DNA of 64,000 bases from Cichorium intybus (lineage: Eukaryota; Streptophyta; Magnoliopsida; Asterales; Asteraceae): positions 66,245,966 through 66,309,965 of the forward strand of contig CM042010.1 of NCBI GenBank assembly GCA_023525715.1. The letters run 5' to 3'. This document shows, one piece after another, positions 22,671 through 34,170 of the stretch (the stretch's first letter is position 1; every line of letters begins with the position of its first letter). A program made the position numbers and the translations under genes. The notes beneath the pieces are model-generated. The model saw only the letters and a list, made by a program, of their open reading frames with translations. It did no database searches and was not told the DNA's origin.

Positions 22671-24215
22671 TTATAGAGTGGATCCATCAATCATTCCAAG
22701 TCCACGGACAATTCTTGTAAATGCCTCTTCATTCAAAGCTTTTGTGAAGATGTCTGCCAATTGTTCTGTTGTGTCAACAAAGTGCACTTCAATATTCCCC
22801 TCCTCAACATGAGTTTTGATAAAGTGATAGCGAAGAGGTATGTGCTTTGTCTTGGAATGTTGAACAGGATTGTGGCAAATCTGAATTGCACTTTGTGAGT
22901 CACAAAACAGTGGAATCTTTCTCATGTTGATAGCATAATCTTTCAGTTGACTCTGGATCCATATGATTTGGGAAGTACAAGCCGCAACAGCCACATATTC
23001 AGCTTCAGCAGTGGAGATAGAGACACAAGTTTGCGTCTTAGATTGCCAACTAATTAGCTTTCCATCAAGGAATTGACAGCCCCCCGAAGTGCTCTTGCGA
23101 TCAATAGAGCATCCACCAAGATCTGAGTCTGAATAAGCATGTATGTAGAAGCCGGAGTTTGCTGGGTACCACAGGCCATAAGCAGGTGTGCCATGAAGAT
23201 ATCGAAAGATCGTCTTAACCTCAGCCAAATGAGGTTCTCTTGGGTCAGCCTGATATCTTGCACAATTGAAAACTGCGAACATGATATCAGGGCGACTGGC
23301 TGTGAGATAGATCAGTGATCCAATCATGCTTCGGTATTGCTGTATGTCTGTCTTTGGTTTGTCCGATGAAGGATTTAATCTTGTACCTGCAGACAATGGA
23401 ACTTTAGCTTTGAAGCAGTTAGTCATTCCGAAGCGTTCAAGTAAACTCTTCGTGTATTTTTGTTGATTGATAAAGATCCCCTCATTAGATTGTTTTATTT
23501 GTAATCCAAGAAAGAAATTAATCCTTCCCATCATACTCATCTGAAATTTGCTTTTCATTAGTTTTTCAAAATCTTTTGACAAATTGGGATCAGTGGATCT
23601 GAAGATTATGTCATCCACATAGATTTGGACAAACAACAAATGAGATCCAACTTTCTTTCTGAAAAGTGTTGGATCCACTGAACCTTGTTTAAAGCTTGAT
23701 TCTTTTAAAAATTTTGTCAAGGTCTCATACCAAGCTCTTGGAGCTTGTTTTAAACCATAGGTTTCCTCGAGATCACCATTCAGAAAGGCACACTTGACAT
23801 CCATTTGAAAGACATCAAAGTTTTTGTGTGCAGCACAAGCCAAAAATATCCGAACTGATTCAAGTCTGGCAACAGGAGCAAATGTTTCTTCATAATCAAT
23901 CCCCTCCTGTTGACAATAACCCTTGACAACCAGCCTTGCTTTGTTCCGAACCACATTGCCTTCGGTGTCTAGTTTGTTTCTGTACACCCATTTCAGACCA
24001 ACAATTGAATCATTTGCAGGTTTTGGAATAAGCTTCCAAACTTTGTTTCTTTCAAATTCTTCTAATTCCAACTGCATTGCTTCAATCCAGTCAGGGTGAT
24101 CGAAAGCATCTTTAACATTCTTAGGTTCTACCTTAGAGATAAAGACATTGAACATGCACAACTCCGAAGTTTTGTTTAAGTCAAGTTTTCTTTGGTGAAG
24201 TTGTGCACGAGTCAA
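22671..24215 (-). pseudogene. Sirevirus reverse transcriptase and RNase H
   Basis: A 514-codon open frame encoding LEEFERNKVWKLIP, KARLVVKGYCQQEGIDYEET, FQMDVKCAFLNGDLEE, then YGLKQAPRAWY, the catalytic QIYVDDIIF, and RNase H text (SDSDLGGCSIDRKSTSGG, VSISTAEAEYVA, CDSQSAIQICHNP, KHIPLRYHFIK). Between NGDLEE and YGLKQ about 30 residues normally present in copia RT (the EVYVxQPPGF and LxKALYG region) are missing, apparently an in-frame deletion. The frame is shifted relative to integrase. Reverse transcription by this copy is therefore unlikely. Confidence 0.92.
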
Positions 24216-24541
24216 TACTCTATCTTGAACGTTACCGATGACTAGTGATGGAGGATGATTTTTCGTCTATTTGTCCAAAGGAGGATAGTTTGGATCAAAA
24301 TCAGGTGGTCCTTCAGAATCAATATCCTCGATATCTGTAGGATATCCCGAAGTGGAAGGGAAATCACCCATTATTAAATGATTGTTTGAATTAGTTGCAT
24401 TTGACTGTGGTGTGTGCAGTTGGGAAGTAGAGTTTAGAGTGTTCTCCCTCTCGACAGCTGTTGGTGTTGGGAAGTGGTTGCTCTATCCGAAGCGATAGGG
24501 GTTGCTGAGTTTGGAGTGATAATCTCTGGCTCCCCCTGGAT

Positions 24542-25753
24542 TCATGGATATTGGGACATGATATGAGAGATTTCCCGTGGGGTTGAAGTTTGACTGTTGT
24601 TTGGCTCCCCCTCAACACTAGCATTCCTTTCACTTCGGTTTGATGGCTCCCCCTCAACAGATGATGGTCTTTGCACACTACTTGTAGAAGAATCATCAGG
24701 TCCATCTGTGAGTTTGGACAATTCGGACACATGGTTATCAGGTGCCCTGGCTTCGGAGTCCACAGCCCTCATAGGTGGATCAAACAAAAGATCGAAGTCT
24801 GTATCAAACGTAGTGATTTGTACAGCATCCACAGCAGGCTTTGGAAAGATGGATGACATGGGGAATGGATGCAAAGTCTTCTTGATGTAGTAATCATCGA
24901 ACCTTAGGTTGAAGGTTTCTTCAATCTTTCGAGTCCTCTTGTTCATGACTCTGTAAGCTTTTGAGTCTTGAGAGTAACCAAGGAAAATCCCTTCTTCTGA
25001 TTTTTCATTGAACTTTGTCAAATGGTTTTTCAAATTCAAGATGAAACACCTACAACCGAAGATGTGAAGGAATTTGACATTTGGTTTTCTGCGATTCAGT
25101 ACTTCATAAGGTGTGATGTGAAATCTGTTGTGAATGTAGGATCTATTTTGAGTAAAGCAGGCTGTAGAAATGGCTTCGGCCCAGAAGTACATGAGCAAAT
25201 TTGCAAAATTAAGCATAGTTCTAGCTGCTTCACACAAAGAACGATTTCTCATTTCTACAACACCATTTTGTTGTGGAGTGTATGGTGGTGAGAAGTTGTG
25301 ACTAATCCCTTTTGTTTTCAAGAATCCATCAAGAGTTTGATTTTTGAACTTCGAACCGTTGTCGTTGTGCACAGTTTTGACCTTCTTGTTTAACATCACT
25401 TCCATCTTTCGTATGAAGTTAATGATTTCTTCAGCAGCATCTGATTTGTTTCTTAGAAATAGCACCCAAGTAAACCTTGAATAATCATCAACTATCACAA
25501 GTATGTACTTCTTCTTTCCAATTGACTCTATTGCGGATGGACCACACAAGTCCATATAGAGAAGTGAAAGGGGTTCGGTGATTTTGGGATTGATCATAGT
25601 TGGATGCCTTTGTTTTGTTTGCTTGCCATGTTCACAAGCAGAACAAAGTGAATCATTATCAAATTTGAGAGCAAGCATTCCACGAATCAAATCCATAGCC
25701 ACTAACTTGTTTAAGTCTTTGAAGTTCAAATGAGCAAGTCTTCGGTGCCAAAG
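24542..25753 (-). pseudogene. Sirevirus integrase
   Basis: Starts at the pre-integrase motif LWHRRLAHLNFKDL, directly after a stop at about 25752. The zinc-binding H..H..C..C region (LCSACEHGKQTKQRHP) is followed by the catalytic core: LLYMDLCGP, VIVDDYSRFTWVLFL, TVHNDNGSKFKN, YTPQQNGVVEMRNRSL. The Asp, Asp and Glu positions can be aligned, with Glu in VVEMRN. The C-terminal part turns into a low-complexity linker rich in VEGEP and NR, and the frame closes at 24542 before RT. Confidence 0.88.
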
Positions 25754-26173
25754 CTAACTAACATCGGAGTTGGCTTTTGAGAGAAGACATAAGGATTGCC
25801 CACCAGTTACAGGCTTTAGATTTAAGGGAAACATTGATCCCTTCATTTCAGATTTGAGTAAGACTTCGTTTGTTTCTTCTTTTGTGATGACACTACCTTG
25901 GTTGTTAAATGTAACTGCGTTACCCGTTCCAACTACCAATTGAGATATACTCACAAGATTGTGTTTTAACCTTTCAACAGATGCCACTCTGCTGATTGTG
26001 AATTGGCCATTTGTTATTTTACCATAACCCCGAATTGGACATGTTTCATTGTTACCGAAGCGTACATTTCCAGCATCATCCAATGTTCTATAATCTCTAA
26101 GATATTCCCTCTTCCCTGTCATATGTCTTGAGCAACCACTATCCATGTACCATTTAGTGTCGTATCACTCAGT
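25754..26173 (-). pseudogene. Sirevirus aspartic protease
   Basis: The frame reads KWYMDSGCSRHMTGKREYL, with DSGCSRHMTG the standard Sirevirus/copia protease active site, then CPIRGYGKITNGQ and LKHNLVSISQL. It is in the same reading frame as integrase and gag, separated from them by single stops at about 25752 and by stops upstream at 26204 and near 26170. Confidence 0.85.
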
Positions 26174-26203
26174 AGACATTACCTGCGATTAATCAAGAAG
26201 GAG

Positions 26204-28451
26204 TTAGTACCCAATCAATCTTGGGTCCTCAGGGTAAGTGAAGGATTCTTGAATCCATTTTTCTAGGGCCTCTTCTGGTATTTCATTTGCATTTAAGTTG
26301 ATCAGATTCTCCAAATTCTCATGTGATGAACATGATTCTGAGGAGTCTGAGCTAAATTCAGAAGAGCTTTTTGTTAAGTTAGATGAGTCCGAAGTGACTG
26401 ACAAAATGCAAGACTTCGGAACCCATTTTTGGTTGGATGATTTTGACTTCGATGTTTTTGATGTTTGTTTTTCACTTGAAAATTTTGAACTCATTGATGG
26501 TTTTAAGGATTTGGTTTTAGCAGTGAGATTTTCTTTTAAATCATTTCTTTTCCAATTTTGTTTAGTAATTTCAATTGTCGATTTCATTGATGTTGAACTG
26601 CACAACGTAGATGTACAAAGGTACTCTTTGTATGCCAATTTGAAATCATTTATTGAGAGATTCTTATCTTTTAACAAGTTCAAATTTTTGTCTAGCCAGT
26701 GATGGAATGTATCTATCAAATTGTTTCCTTTTGAAAGTGTTTTGTTTGTGGGTTTTTGAAATTTTGGATTGGGAAAGTTAGGTTTTGTCGGTGTAAAAGT
26801 TGGTTTACCATTTTGATTTTTGACTTCTGAAACCTTTGAGTTAAACGGTTTTGTTCCAGAAGTTGAAGCAATTGCTTCATTTTGTTTCAAGCCACCGAAT
26901 GGAGTTTTTCTCTTTACAAGATTCAGAGTTTGTTTTGATTTCAAGTTCACAGCAATAGGTTTTTGAATTGGTTTAGTAATCACTATTGCTGGTTTTGATT
27001 TTTGGAAAATTTGAGGTCTTTTCAAGATCTGAGGCTTTTGTACCGAAGCTTTGGTAATTGAGACTTTTGGTTTTGAAGCAGCGTTTTCTGAGGTTTGTAA
27101 CAACGGTACACTCTTACATGATTCCATTAATTGAAAAACATTCATCTTCGGAGATGCGGGTTTTTCCACAACTTAAATTTGTTTGTTGTTTCGATTAGTG
27201 TAGATGTGATTATCATTTTTGATATTTAAAAGGTGTGACATGTTTTTAGGAATCTTTTCTTTCTCATAACAGAGACGATTGTAAATGTTGTGACCATACA
27301 GGTCTTGTTTTCTTATGTTGATTTTTACTTCCATTCTTTCATTAATTTCATTTTCAACCATTTTAGAAGATGAGAAGAATCCTTCCTCAGTGACTGTGGA
27401 ATTATCCTCCTCAAGAAGTTTTTCTAAATCGTTTTCAACCAAAGGTGATCCACCTGGTTTCACAAAGATGGCATTTTTGAAATAAGATATCTTCGGATAG
27501 ATACAAGCCACATGAACTAGCCTTTTTGAATTGTCCTGAAGATATTGATCATAAGAGACACAAACATCTGAGATTTGTAATTTTGATTTCACAATTTCTT
27601 TGTTTTCAAAAGTTTTATGTTCACAAACAACTTTTGCTTTTCCTTTGTCCTTCGAAGACAGTTGTGATATGTCCTCAGAGGGTGATGCAGATGTAGAGGA
27701 TGATTTTAATAAAGTTAATGAAGAACAATCAATTTCCTCCATATCCGAAACGCTTTGAGAATCATTCTCGGATGCGGTTTCAACTGTAACTTTTTCTTTG
27801 TTTTCAATTTGAGGAACATTCTTTTTCAAGATTGGGATTTCTTGTGGCAATAATTTCAACAGATTATCAGCAGTGAGATGTTTTTCTACAGATATCAAGC
27901 CATGTTTATATGAAGAGTTGGTCACTTCGGACCCAGATACTATAGATTTACACTCATAAGATATACTATCAACTTCCTTAAGCTTAAACTCAATAAAGGG
28001 TAATATTTGTCTATGTTGAACATTGCACACATCAGTTGAATGATAGATACGTGTAATATGAGCATATAAACATTTTGCAGTTTCACAAAATATATTGCGT
28101 TGTCTCAAAATTGCATCATGATTGTTCAAAAGTTTTTCTCTATTCTCTTCTAGCAATGAGATTCTTAGGTTGGACTTTTCTAGGGCTAGCTTCAAACTTT
28201 CTACTCTCCCCCTCAAGCTGAGAATCTCCTGCTCACTGAGTGTCTCCCTATTTTTCACATCAATAAGCATTTTATGCATCACAGAACAATCACGAGTTAT
28301 TTCATTTATGATAGGAGTTGATTGAGAAATAGGAATTTTAAAAGTTGAGAGAAGTTTGGATACCTTCTACGGAATGGTCAGGCGTGCATCATTTGCCATC
28401 AAACATATCTCCTCATCATCATCTGAAGTGTCGTCAGACCAGGTCTTCGGA
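26204..28451 (-). pseudogene. Sirevirus gag, C-terminal part
   Basis: Two ORFs (28282-27173 and 27169-26204) are one frame split by a stop at 27173-27175, and the frame continues upstream to the 28451 breakpoint with one stop near 28364. Residues from LSEQEILSLRGRVESLKLALEKS onward form a coiled coil. Later parts are Ser/Lys-rich with many FQKSKPAIV-like basic stretches. It continues 35947-36472 once the nested element and one TCGGA copy are removed, in the same frame. The role in particle formation is assumed from position. Confidence 0.75.
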
Positions 28452-28998
28452 TGTAAGACCCGTATACTGATTATAACATATACTTAAAATAAGAGTGTTA
28501 GGAATTATATGATCATTGGTAGTTATAAAGCTAAGAAAAACTTTAGTTACAATTTCATATGAAAATCAGCATTTTGTGTTATTTTTAGAAAAATCATAAT
28601 TAATTCTAGAAAAATCGTTTGGACCTCAAACCAGTGCACAAAGTTTACAAATTGAGTCTAGTACAATTACCAAAAATAATAGTAAGCTTGAAAATGACAT
28701 TATCTATGGTAAAAAATGCAATCTTTACTGATTAGTTCGGAATTGACAGATTAGATAGTCTGTTTTCAAAAATTCATAATAAATCAAAGAAAAATCGTAT
28801 AAATACGTAAAATACATCCTTGGAAAGGTATTGAGATAAATTTCTGGAATATCAAATAAAAACATGAATTTAGTGGGTTTAAAGTCGGCTAAACCAGTCT
28901 TGAACAGACTGATTCTAGAAGTTATTAATTTCAACAAAGTTATATTATTAAAATCTTTTGTCAAAAGTGTCATGCCATTTTTTATTCAAGAATTCAAG

Positions 28999-29007
28999 TA
29001 TAAATAC
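28999..29007 (+). promoter_or_regulatory. TATA box of the gypsy LTR
   Basis: TATAAATAC followed by CCC. In the 3' LTR the corresponding word is TATAATTAT, so the two copies have diverged at this site. Confidence 0.55.
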
Positions 29008-29724
29008 CCCTCAAAACATCTCATAAACCACACAACTAAATCTCAATCCAATATATAGAGGTTTCTAAGCACTAGAGTGTAAGCAAGTGAGCGGAAGAAG
29101 CTCGAAAGCCTAACGAAGGAGTTATAGATCCCGACGAATGGTCATAAGGTAACTACAAACCTTTCTATAGCTTAATTAGGTATTGTAAAATAATTTTTGT
29201 ATTAAGAAGTAGAATATGTAATAAGTATAACATATTCATTTCCAACAATAGTAAATAAAAACCTTAAAAACATTGTTATTATAACAATTCGTAATTCTGA
29301 AAATAATACCGATTGATTTACTTACGAGGACGGTGCCTAGGCCGATTACTTGGGATCTGGTTGTTGGATTTTCCGAAAGGCTAAAATGCTGAAAGGATCC
29401 TGCCACCCCATCTAGTCTTCTACCTGGCCGTTCTTTACTTGATAAATCATGGAGTATCATATTGGAATTATTGAAGGGTTTAATGATGCGACTATAATAT
29501 AGTTAAGGATTAAGAAATGATAGATTTCTTATTATGTTAACAGTTAAAGTTGAAGGAAATACAAAGCCGAGAAAGATAAACGATATAGTCAACTATAATC
29601 AGGTGAGTCTTCTCACTATACTATAGGTGATATTGCATGTGTAGGAAGGAAGATATGTTAGACTAAGGTGATCTTACATGTTATGGTAATTGTATGAATT
29701 ACTGCTATGATAATGATTGTTTGT

Positions 29725-29874
29725 GGACGGAACGGGATAGCCCGCAAGCCAATAGGCAGAACGGGAATAGTCTGCGAGTCATTAGACGGAACGGGAAAAG
29801 CCTGCGAGCGATAAGACAGAACGGGAACTGCCCATGAGTCTTCAGGCGGAACAGGGATAACCTGTGAGTCTCAC
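29725..29874 (+). repeat. Five 30-bp tandem units in the LTR
   Basis: Units share the core 'ggaacggga(t/a)a' then 'cctgcgag'. The same array is at about 35444-35593 in the other LTR. Similar short arrays sit at matching places in the gypsy LTRs at 7690 and 16446. Confidence 0.85.
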
Positions 29875-30230
29875 AGACATATGAATGGTTATTGTGTGTT
29901 GTATGTTATGTGATGGATCGTATGGTATTTTGAGGAACTCACTAAGCTCCGTGCTTACCCTTTCCCTATATAAACTACTGTTTCAGGTACATCAGGTACA
30001 ATAGATGGCAAGGTGTGACGTGTATACACTGTGCTGCTTCATTGGAGGAATGTTTTTGAATTAATATTCCGCTATATTGTGATTTCGTTAACTTCTGTTA
30101 ATCCTGGGGTGTTTTCATTAAACTTATAAGTTATGGAATTTTTTCAAAATTAATTAAATGGCTTTTCTTATATTGAAGTGTCCGTTTATTTTTTTTTAAT
30201 TTTACCCTAAAATTTTGGGATGTTACAAGT

Positions 30231-30242
30231 TGGTATCAGAGC
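30231..30242 (+). other. Primer binding site, tRNA-iMet
   Basis: TGGTATCAGAGC, a perfect match to the usual initiator-Met site, three bases after the LTR end. Confidence 0.85.
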
Positions 30243-31530
30243 ACAGCTTGAGAGAATCAGGCTCACTTAGTGAGTTCTGGACTCAAGTTGAGGCTTAAGA
30301 GTTTTATTAAAACATTTTTACGAAAGAAAGATGTTTTATGAAGGGTGAACTGAAGACACAGTGTGTACCGCCACCCGACGCCAGTATGAGAAAAGGGTTA
30401 AGTATTTAATATTGTGGATGTTAAAAAAAACATATGGTATATGTTTGCTGAAATGCCTGGTAGAGATCACACATTGTTGTATTATTATCTGCTATTTGCT
30501 AATAGAACTGTATGCTAGTGCCTATAGGTTGCTTAGAGATTTCCACTAAGTTGTATACAATATGGACTGAATAGTCATAGAATGTGTGAGTTGACCTTAT
30601 TGCATGTTCCTTGTTTGGTTGTTGCCTTAGGGAAGATTCTCTTATTTGAAAGACTGTTTAGTTCGATATTGTATACAACTACGTTCGCGAAACAATCTGT
30701 CAGCACTGGAGGAAGTTCCGTCTTAGTTAGAATAGCAGGGTGGGGGTGGGATTCCAAGTATTCCTAGAAGGGTTGACATATGCCTTGTAAGGGCATATGT
30801 GTTAAAATTATCGGTGAGAAGCAAATTGGATATTTCGAGACGGGTCTTGGAACGAACATGTATAGGTGTGGAAGGTAGTAGTAGAGCTCCTACTATCGAA
30901 AGCACAGGATCTGCGTTTGAGTCGGGAGTTTGTCACCAAGGATCCAAGGAGCTGAGTATGTGAGTGTCTAGCATAGTTGACTTAAATGCTAGTGTAATGT
31001 GTTAAACCTTTATCCATTCGATTGTTGAATGTTGATTGTGAGGTTCAGTAGGAACAATTAAGATGTGATCATACCAGTATGGTTGGACCGATCATGCTTA
31101 AGTTGATTACTGAGCTTAAAGACTGTTGAAAGGTAGAATGTCAAAGTGCTATTGTTGTAGCTATTTTTCATGCAACAAATGGGCGCACAAGTCAGACACG
31201 GACTAGAGGATGCAAGGGTGAGTTTTCCAACTCACGGTCAAAGAGGTGCAAGCGACGCCTGAGATGATAGCGGGTCGTGTGGGTTGAGAGTCTGGATCAC
31301 TCGCTCGTGATTGAGGTAACTGATGATAGAGGTGTTGACTAGGGTCGCAAGCGGATGAGTAACATATGGTGGTTGATGTAAACGTCTTTACATTATCGAA
31401 ACATGTTTATTGAGATGGTGTTTGCCCCTGATGCAAGTTGTTGGCTGAGCAGAGTGGGCTTGGTTTTTGTTCGAGAGTAAGGGCTCATAAAAAAATTATA
31501 AATCGAATAAACAGACTTGGACTTTAGTCC
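30243..31530 (+). other. Non-coding interior, left of the captured gene
   Basis: About 1.3 kb with no supportable ORF and no gag or pol motif in any frame. It probably is the remnant of an eroded gypsy interior. Confidence 0.5.
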
Positions 31531-31543
31531 AAGTGGGGGAGGA
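31531..31543 (+). other. Second polypurine-tract-like word
   Basis: AAGTGGGGGAGGA matches the true tract AAGTGGGGGAGACT at 34157-34170. The captured gene lies between the two copies, which suggests that foreign DNA entered beside the original tract or through a template switch at it. Confidence 0.5.
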
Positions 31544-31680
31544 ATACGAAATTAAGGGAACAACATGAATATTATATTGAATCGATGAAATTATTAAAAT
31601 TATAGTAACATGTCAATATATTTAATTCATTACTACAACTTTATATTAATACATTAAGAAAAGTTTACAGAACTACTAAC

Positions 31681-33306
31681 CTAAACCGGAGAATCAGAAA
31701 GAAGCGAGAAAAGATCTTCTACACTCCAATCTTTGTCATCATTAGGTTGACTTGTACCTTCTCGAGGATTTGGAAGTGGTATGCTTTCAGTTATTGGAGG
31801 AGGAGCTCCAAGGTATGGGGTTTCGATAGGGTTGGAACCTGTAACCCCATGATTAGGGGCTAAATATTGACTTATTTGGGGCTTGTGTAAGTAGGGCAGT
31901 GATGAGGAAGGGCTTTAATTCGGAACCAGTTGGGGGTAGCTATAAGAAGGAGGAAACCAGGCTAGGTCACCTACAAAGCCTCAAAAATTCTCCTCACTCG
32001 AAGACTCGAGTAAACCAGGGTTAATACTACTCATACCAGAATTAGATGGCGGAGATTGCTGCTGTGTATGAGTTCTTGATGAAGTTTCCCCCTTTTCCTG
32101 AATTTTTCTTTTCCTAAATACAACCTTATGAGCAGCTTGTATTAGCTTCTTTGTGCCGTCTGTTAGACCCGATTGTGACCCTTCAATTATCGCTTCTTTT
32201 TCTTTTTTTAGGTTGGGTATTAAATCTCCCGATAATTCTGTTGCCTCAATAAATTCATTACCAAATTCCTGTGGCACAAATAACTTTAGTAATTTCAACC
32301 TTATGATATAAAGGAATTAAAAAAATGTAGTTCTTTACCTCAGCACGATCAATAAGGGTTTGCAAACTCGTAAGTTGTCATTGGGGCCAATGATTGATAG
32401 CTAATTCTCTACAACGTTTTTTAATTGTGTCGTTCCAATGTTGAGTTCCTTCGCAGCTTTCTCAATTGGTTTGTTAAAGTGTTCAACTATTATTTCCCTA
32501 CTTAATAAATGTATGAAACCTCTTCCACTGCCACCTGCTATGTTTTCTGAACTAGAAGGTTCAAATTCAATTGTATTGTTATCATTCTGAATCATTTGAA
32601 CATGATCATGATTTTTTGACCCAAAGATGGACATTGATTCATCAAAATTAGTGGCCTCTATCGTTAATAATTTTTCGTTTTCAACTAAAATCTCAGGATT
32701 TTGAATTCCTTCTAGATTCCTTTGAATCAACCGAAGATGATCTTGATATTGAAAACCAACCCCAAACTCGGGATTCAATTCAATATTTATGTTATGAGTC
32801 CTCTGTAATTGATTCTCATCTTGAATACCAGCCATGAATTCTTGATTCATGGGGACAAACTCACTGCTTGTTGGGTGCACGTCCATGAATGGATTGTACT
32901 CAGTTAGACCATCCACAAATGGGTCTACAAATAACACATTTCAAATGATAAAACAAAATAGAATACTTATAAATGGATCATTCAAAAGAATTTAACCTGG
33001 TAAAAGGCATGGAGTCTGATCAAGTGCAAAGTCAGATGCATGCACCGGATCATCTGAGTTAATGTTCAACTCGGGAAAAATTTCCGGCTCATCGTGGAGA
33101 TGCTCTATTGGTAGTATATCTGGAAGACTGTACCATAATTCAAAATCAAACAAAACATTAGAAAGGTAATCAAAGTATGGATGATATATGTCTAGAATGT
33201 TAGAGTCACCAAACTCTATTAAGAATGCTTGGTTTGAAGTACCCTCTTCTTGCGGAAAACCAGGTCCAGGGTTCGACAGATCGCCCATTGAAGATCTGTT
33301 TTCCAT
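31681..33306 (-). pseudogene. Captured RWP-RK (RKD-like) transcription-factor gene, three exons, antisense to the element
   Basis: Exons 33306-32997, 32924-32339 and 32268-31681 are separated by introns of 72 and 70 bp with GT..AG ends. They sum to 1,484 nt. Adding the one base missing from the A-run at 32417-32422 gives 495 codons including the stop. The RWP-RK domain (about residues 240-300) reads LSREIIVEHFNKPIEKAAKE, LNIGTTQLK, then in the shifted frame CRELAINHWPQ, a stop, and SLQTLI. The RWPxRK hallmark is degraded to HWPQ-stop-Q. Exon 3 shows the downstream RKD-like helix (LKKEKEAII ... TKKLIQAAHKVVFRKRK). Stops: 32378-32380, 31981-31983, 31915-31917. The family binds DNA and acts in egg-cell or nitrogen-related regulation. 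This copy is dead as protein but is transcribable as antisense in the element's RNA. Confidence 0.85.
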
Positions 33307-33391
33307 GACTCGACTTTAAATATGAGTTTGTTTACGAACAAACTAATGATAAGAGAGGATGAGACTGAAAATGAATGATACTACATACCTG

Positions 33392-33399
33392 TATATATA
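33392..33399 (-). promoter_or_regulatory. TATA box upstream of the captured RWP-RK gene
   Basis: TATATATA lies 86 bp upstream of the ATG at 33306 on the coding strand. It suggests that the copied segment included the gene's own promoter. Confidence 0.5.
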
Positions 33400-33404
33400 G
33401 TATC

Positions 33405-34156
33405 TTGCAGCTGGAACCGAAATGACACCGGAACTGAAAGGACACCTCACGTTTTAATTACCGAAATTCAAACTAACTACAGTAGATGCGACTTTTCACT
33501 ACCCCAAGTGACATTTTTTCAAAATTCCCTGCTTGACTCTGGTGAGAACGAGATAATAAAGAGACTTTTGAAATAAAACAAAATTTTATGTCTCCATATA
33601 ATGGAAATAGTTTAAAGAGTGTTCAGTACTCCAAAAAAAAAAACTTACAAAAGATGATGTAAATTTTATATTTCGGTGAAACACAAAAATTTGGAGATTC
33701 TACAAAAATAGACTTATTTAGCCAAAAAGTATTTAAAAGAAATGTTGAATTGAGGCAAATGTGTGTTGAAATATGACGAATTCATATAAATACGAAATAG
33801 TGTTAAAAATTAGGTGTTGCAAGTTAACTAGGTTAACTATGTATATAGGTAGATTAGAAAGTACTAAATATGTACTGTAGATAGTAGCCGGTCAAGTCGA
33901 TGTGTGGGACTGTGAGAAACAGTTAGAGTTTTTTTTTTGTACATCTAGAGTAATTAGAAGAAAAGAAGTATGGAGTGAATGAGAATAATAGGACCTTAAG
34001 CATTATTACAGAGGTATGTGAATGTTGAAAGGGAAAGATAATTAAATCTTGTAAAGGTTCGGCAATAAGACGAGGAGGATTTTTGAAGGACATAAGGACT
34101 CGATGGGAAATACATAGAGGCATTCGAGAATGCGGATTTCGGGACGAAATCCAAAT
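33405..34156 (+). other. Captured-gene upstream region and element 3' end
   Basis: No supportable ORF. The first few hundred bases may be the 5' flank of the captured gene. The last hundred bases (word 'ttcgggacgaaatcc' at about 34138) look like the end of a gypsy pol gene and its 3' UTR. Confidence 0.4.
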
Positions 34157-34170
34157 AAGTGGGGGAGACT
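34157..34170 (+). other. Polypurine tract of gene-carrying gypsy element
   Basis: AAGTGGGGGAGACT immediately before the 3' LTR. Confidence 0.8.

Larger units (their letters stand above)
28452..30227 (+). repeat. 5' LTR of gene-carrying gypsy element
   Basis: 1,776 bp, same length as the 3' copy. TATA box at 28999-29007, five 30-bp units at about 29725-29874. Confidence 0.95.

Noticed and set aside
28725..28973. 82-codon frame repeated at 34444-34692
   Set aside because: It lies in the two LTRs of the gene-carrying gypsy element, is repeated because the LTRs are, and shows no known domain.
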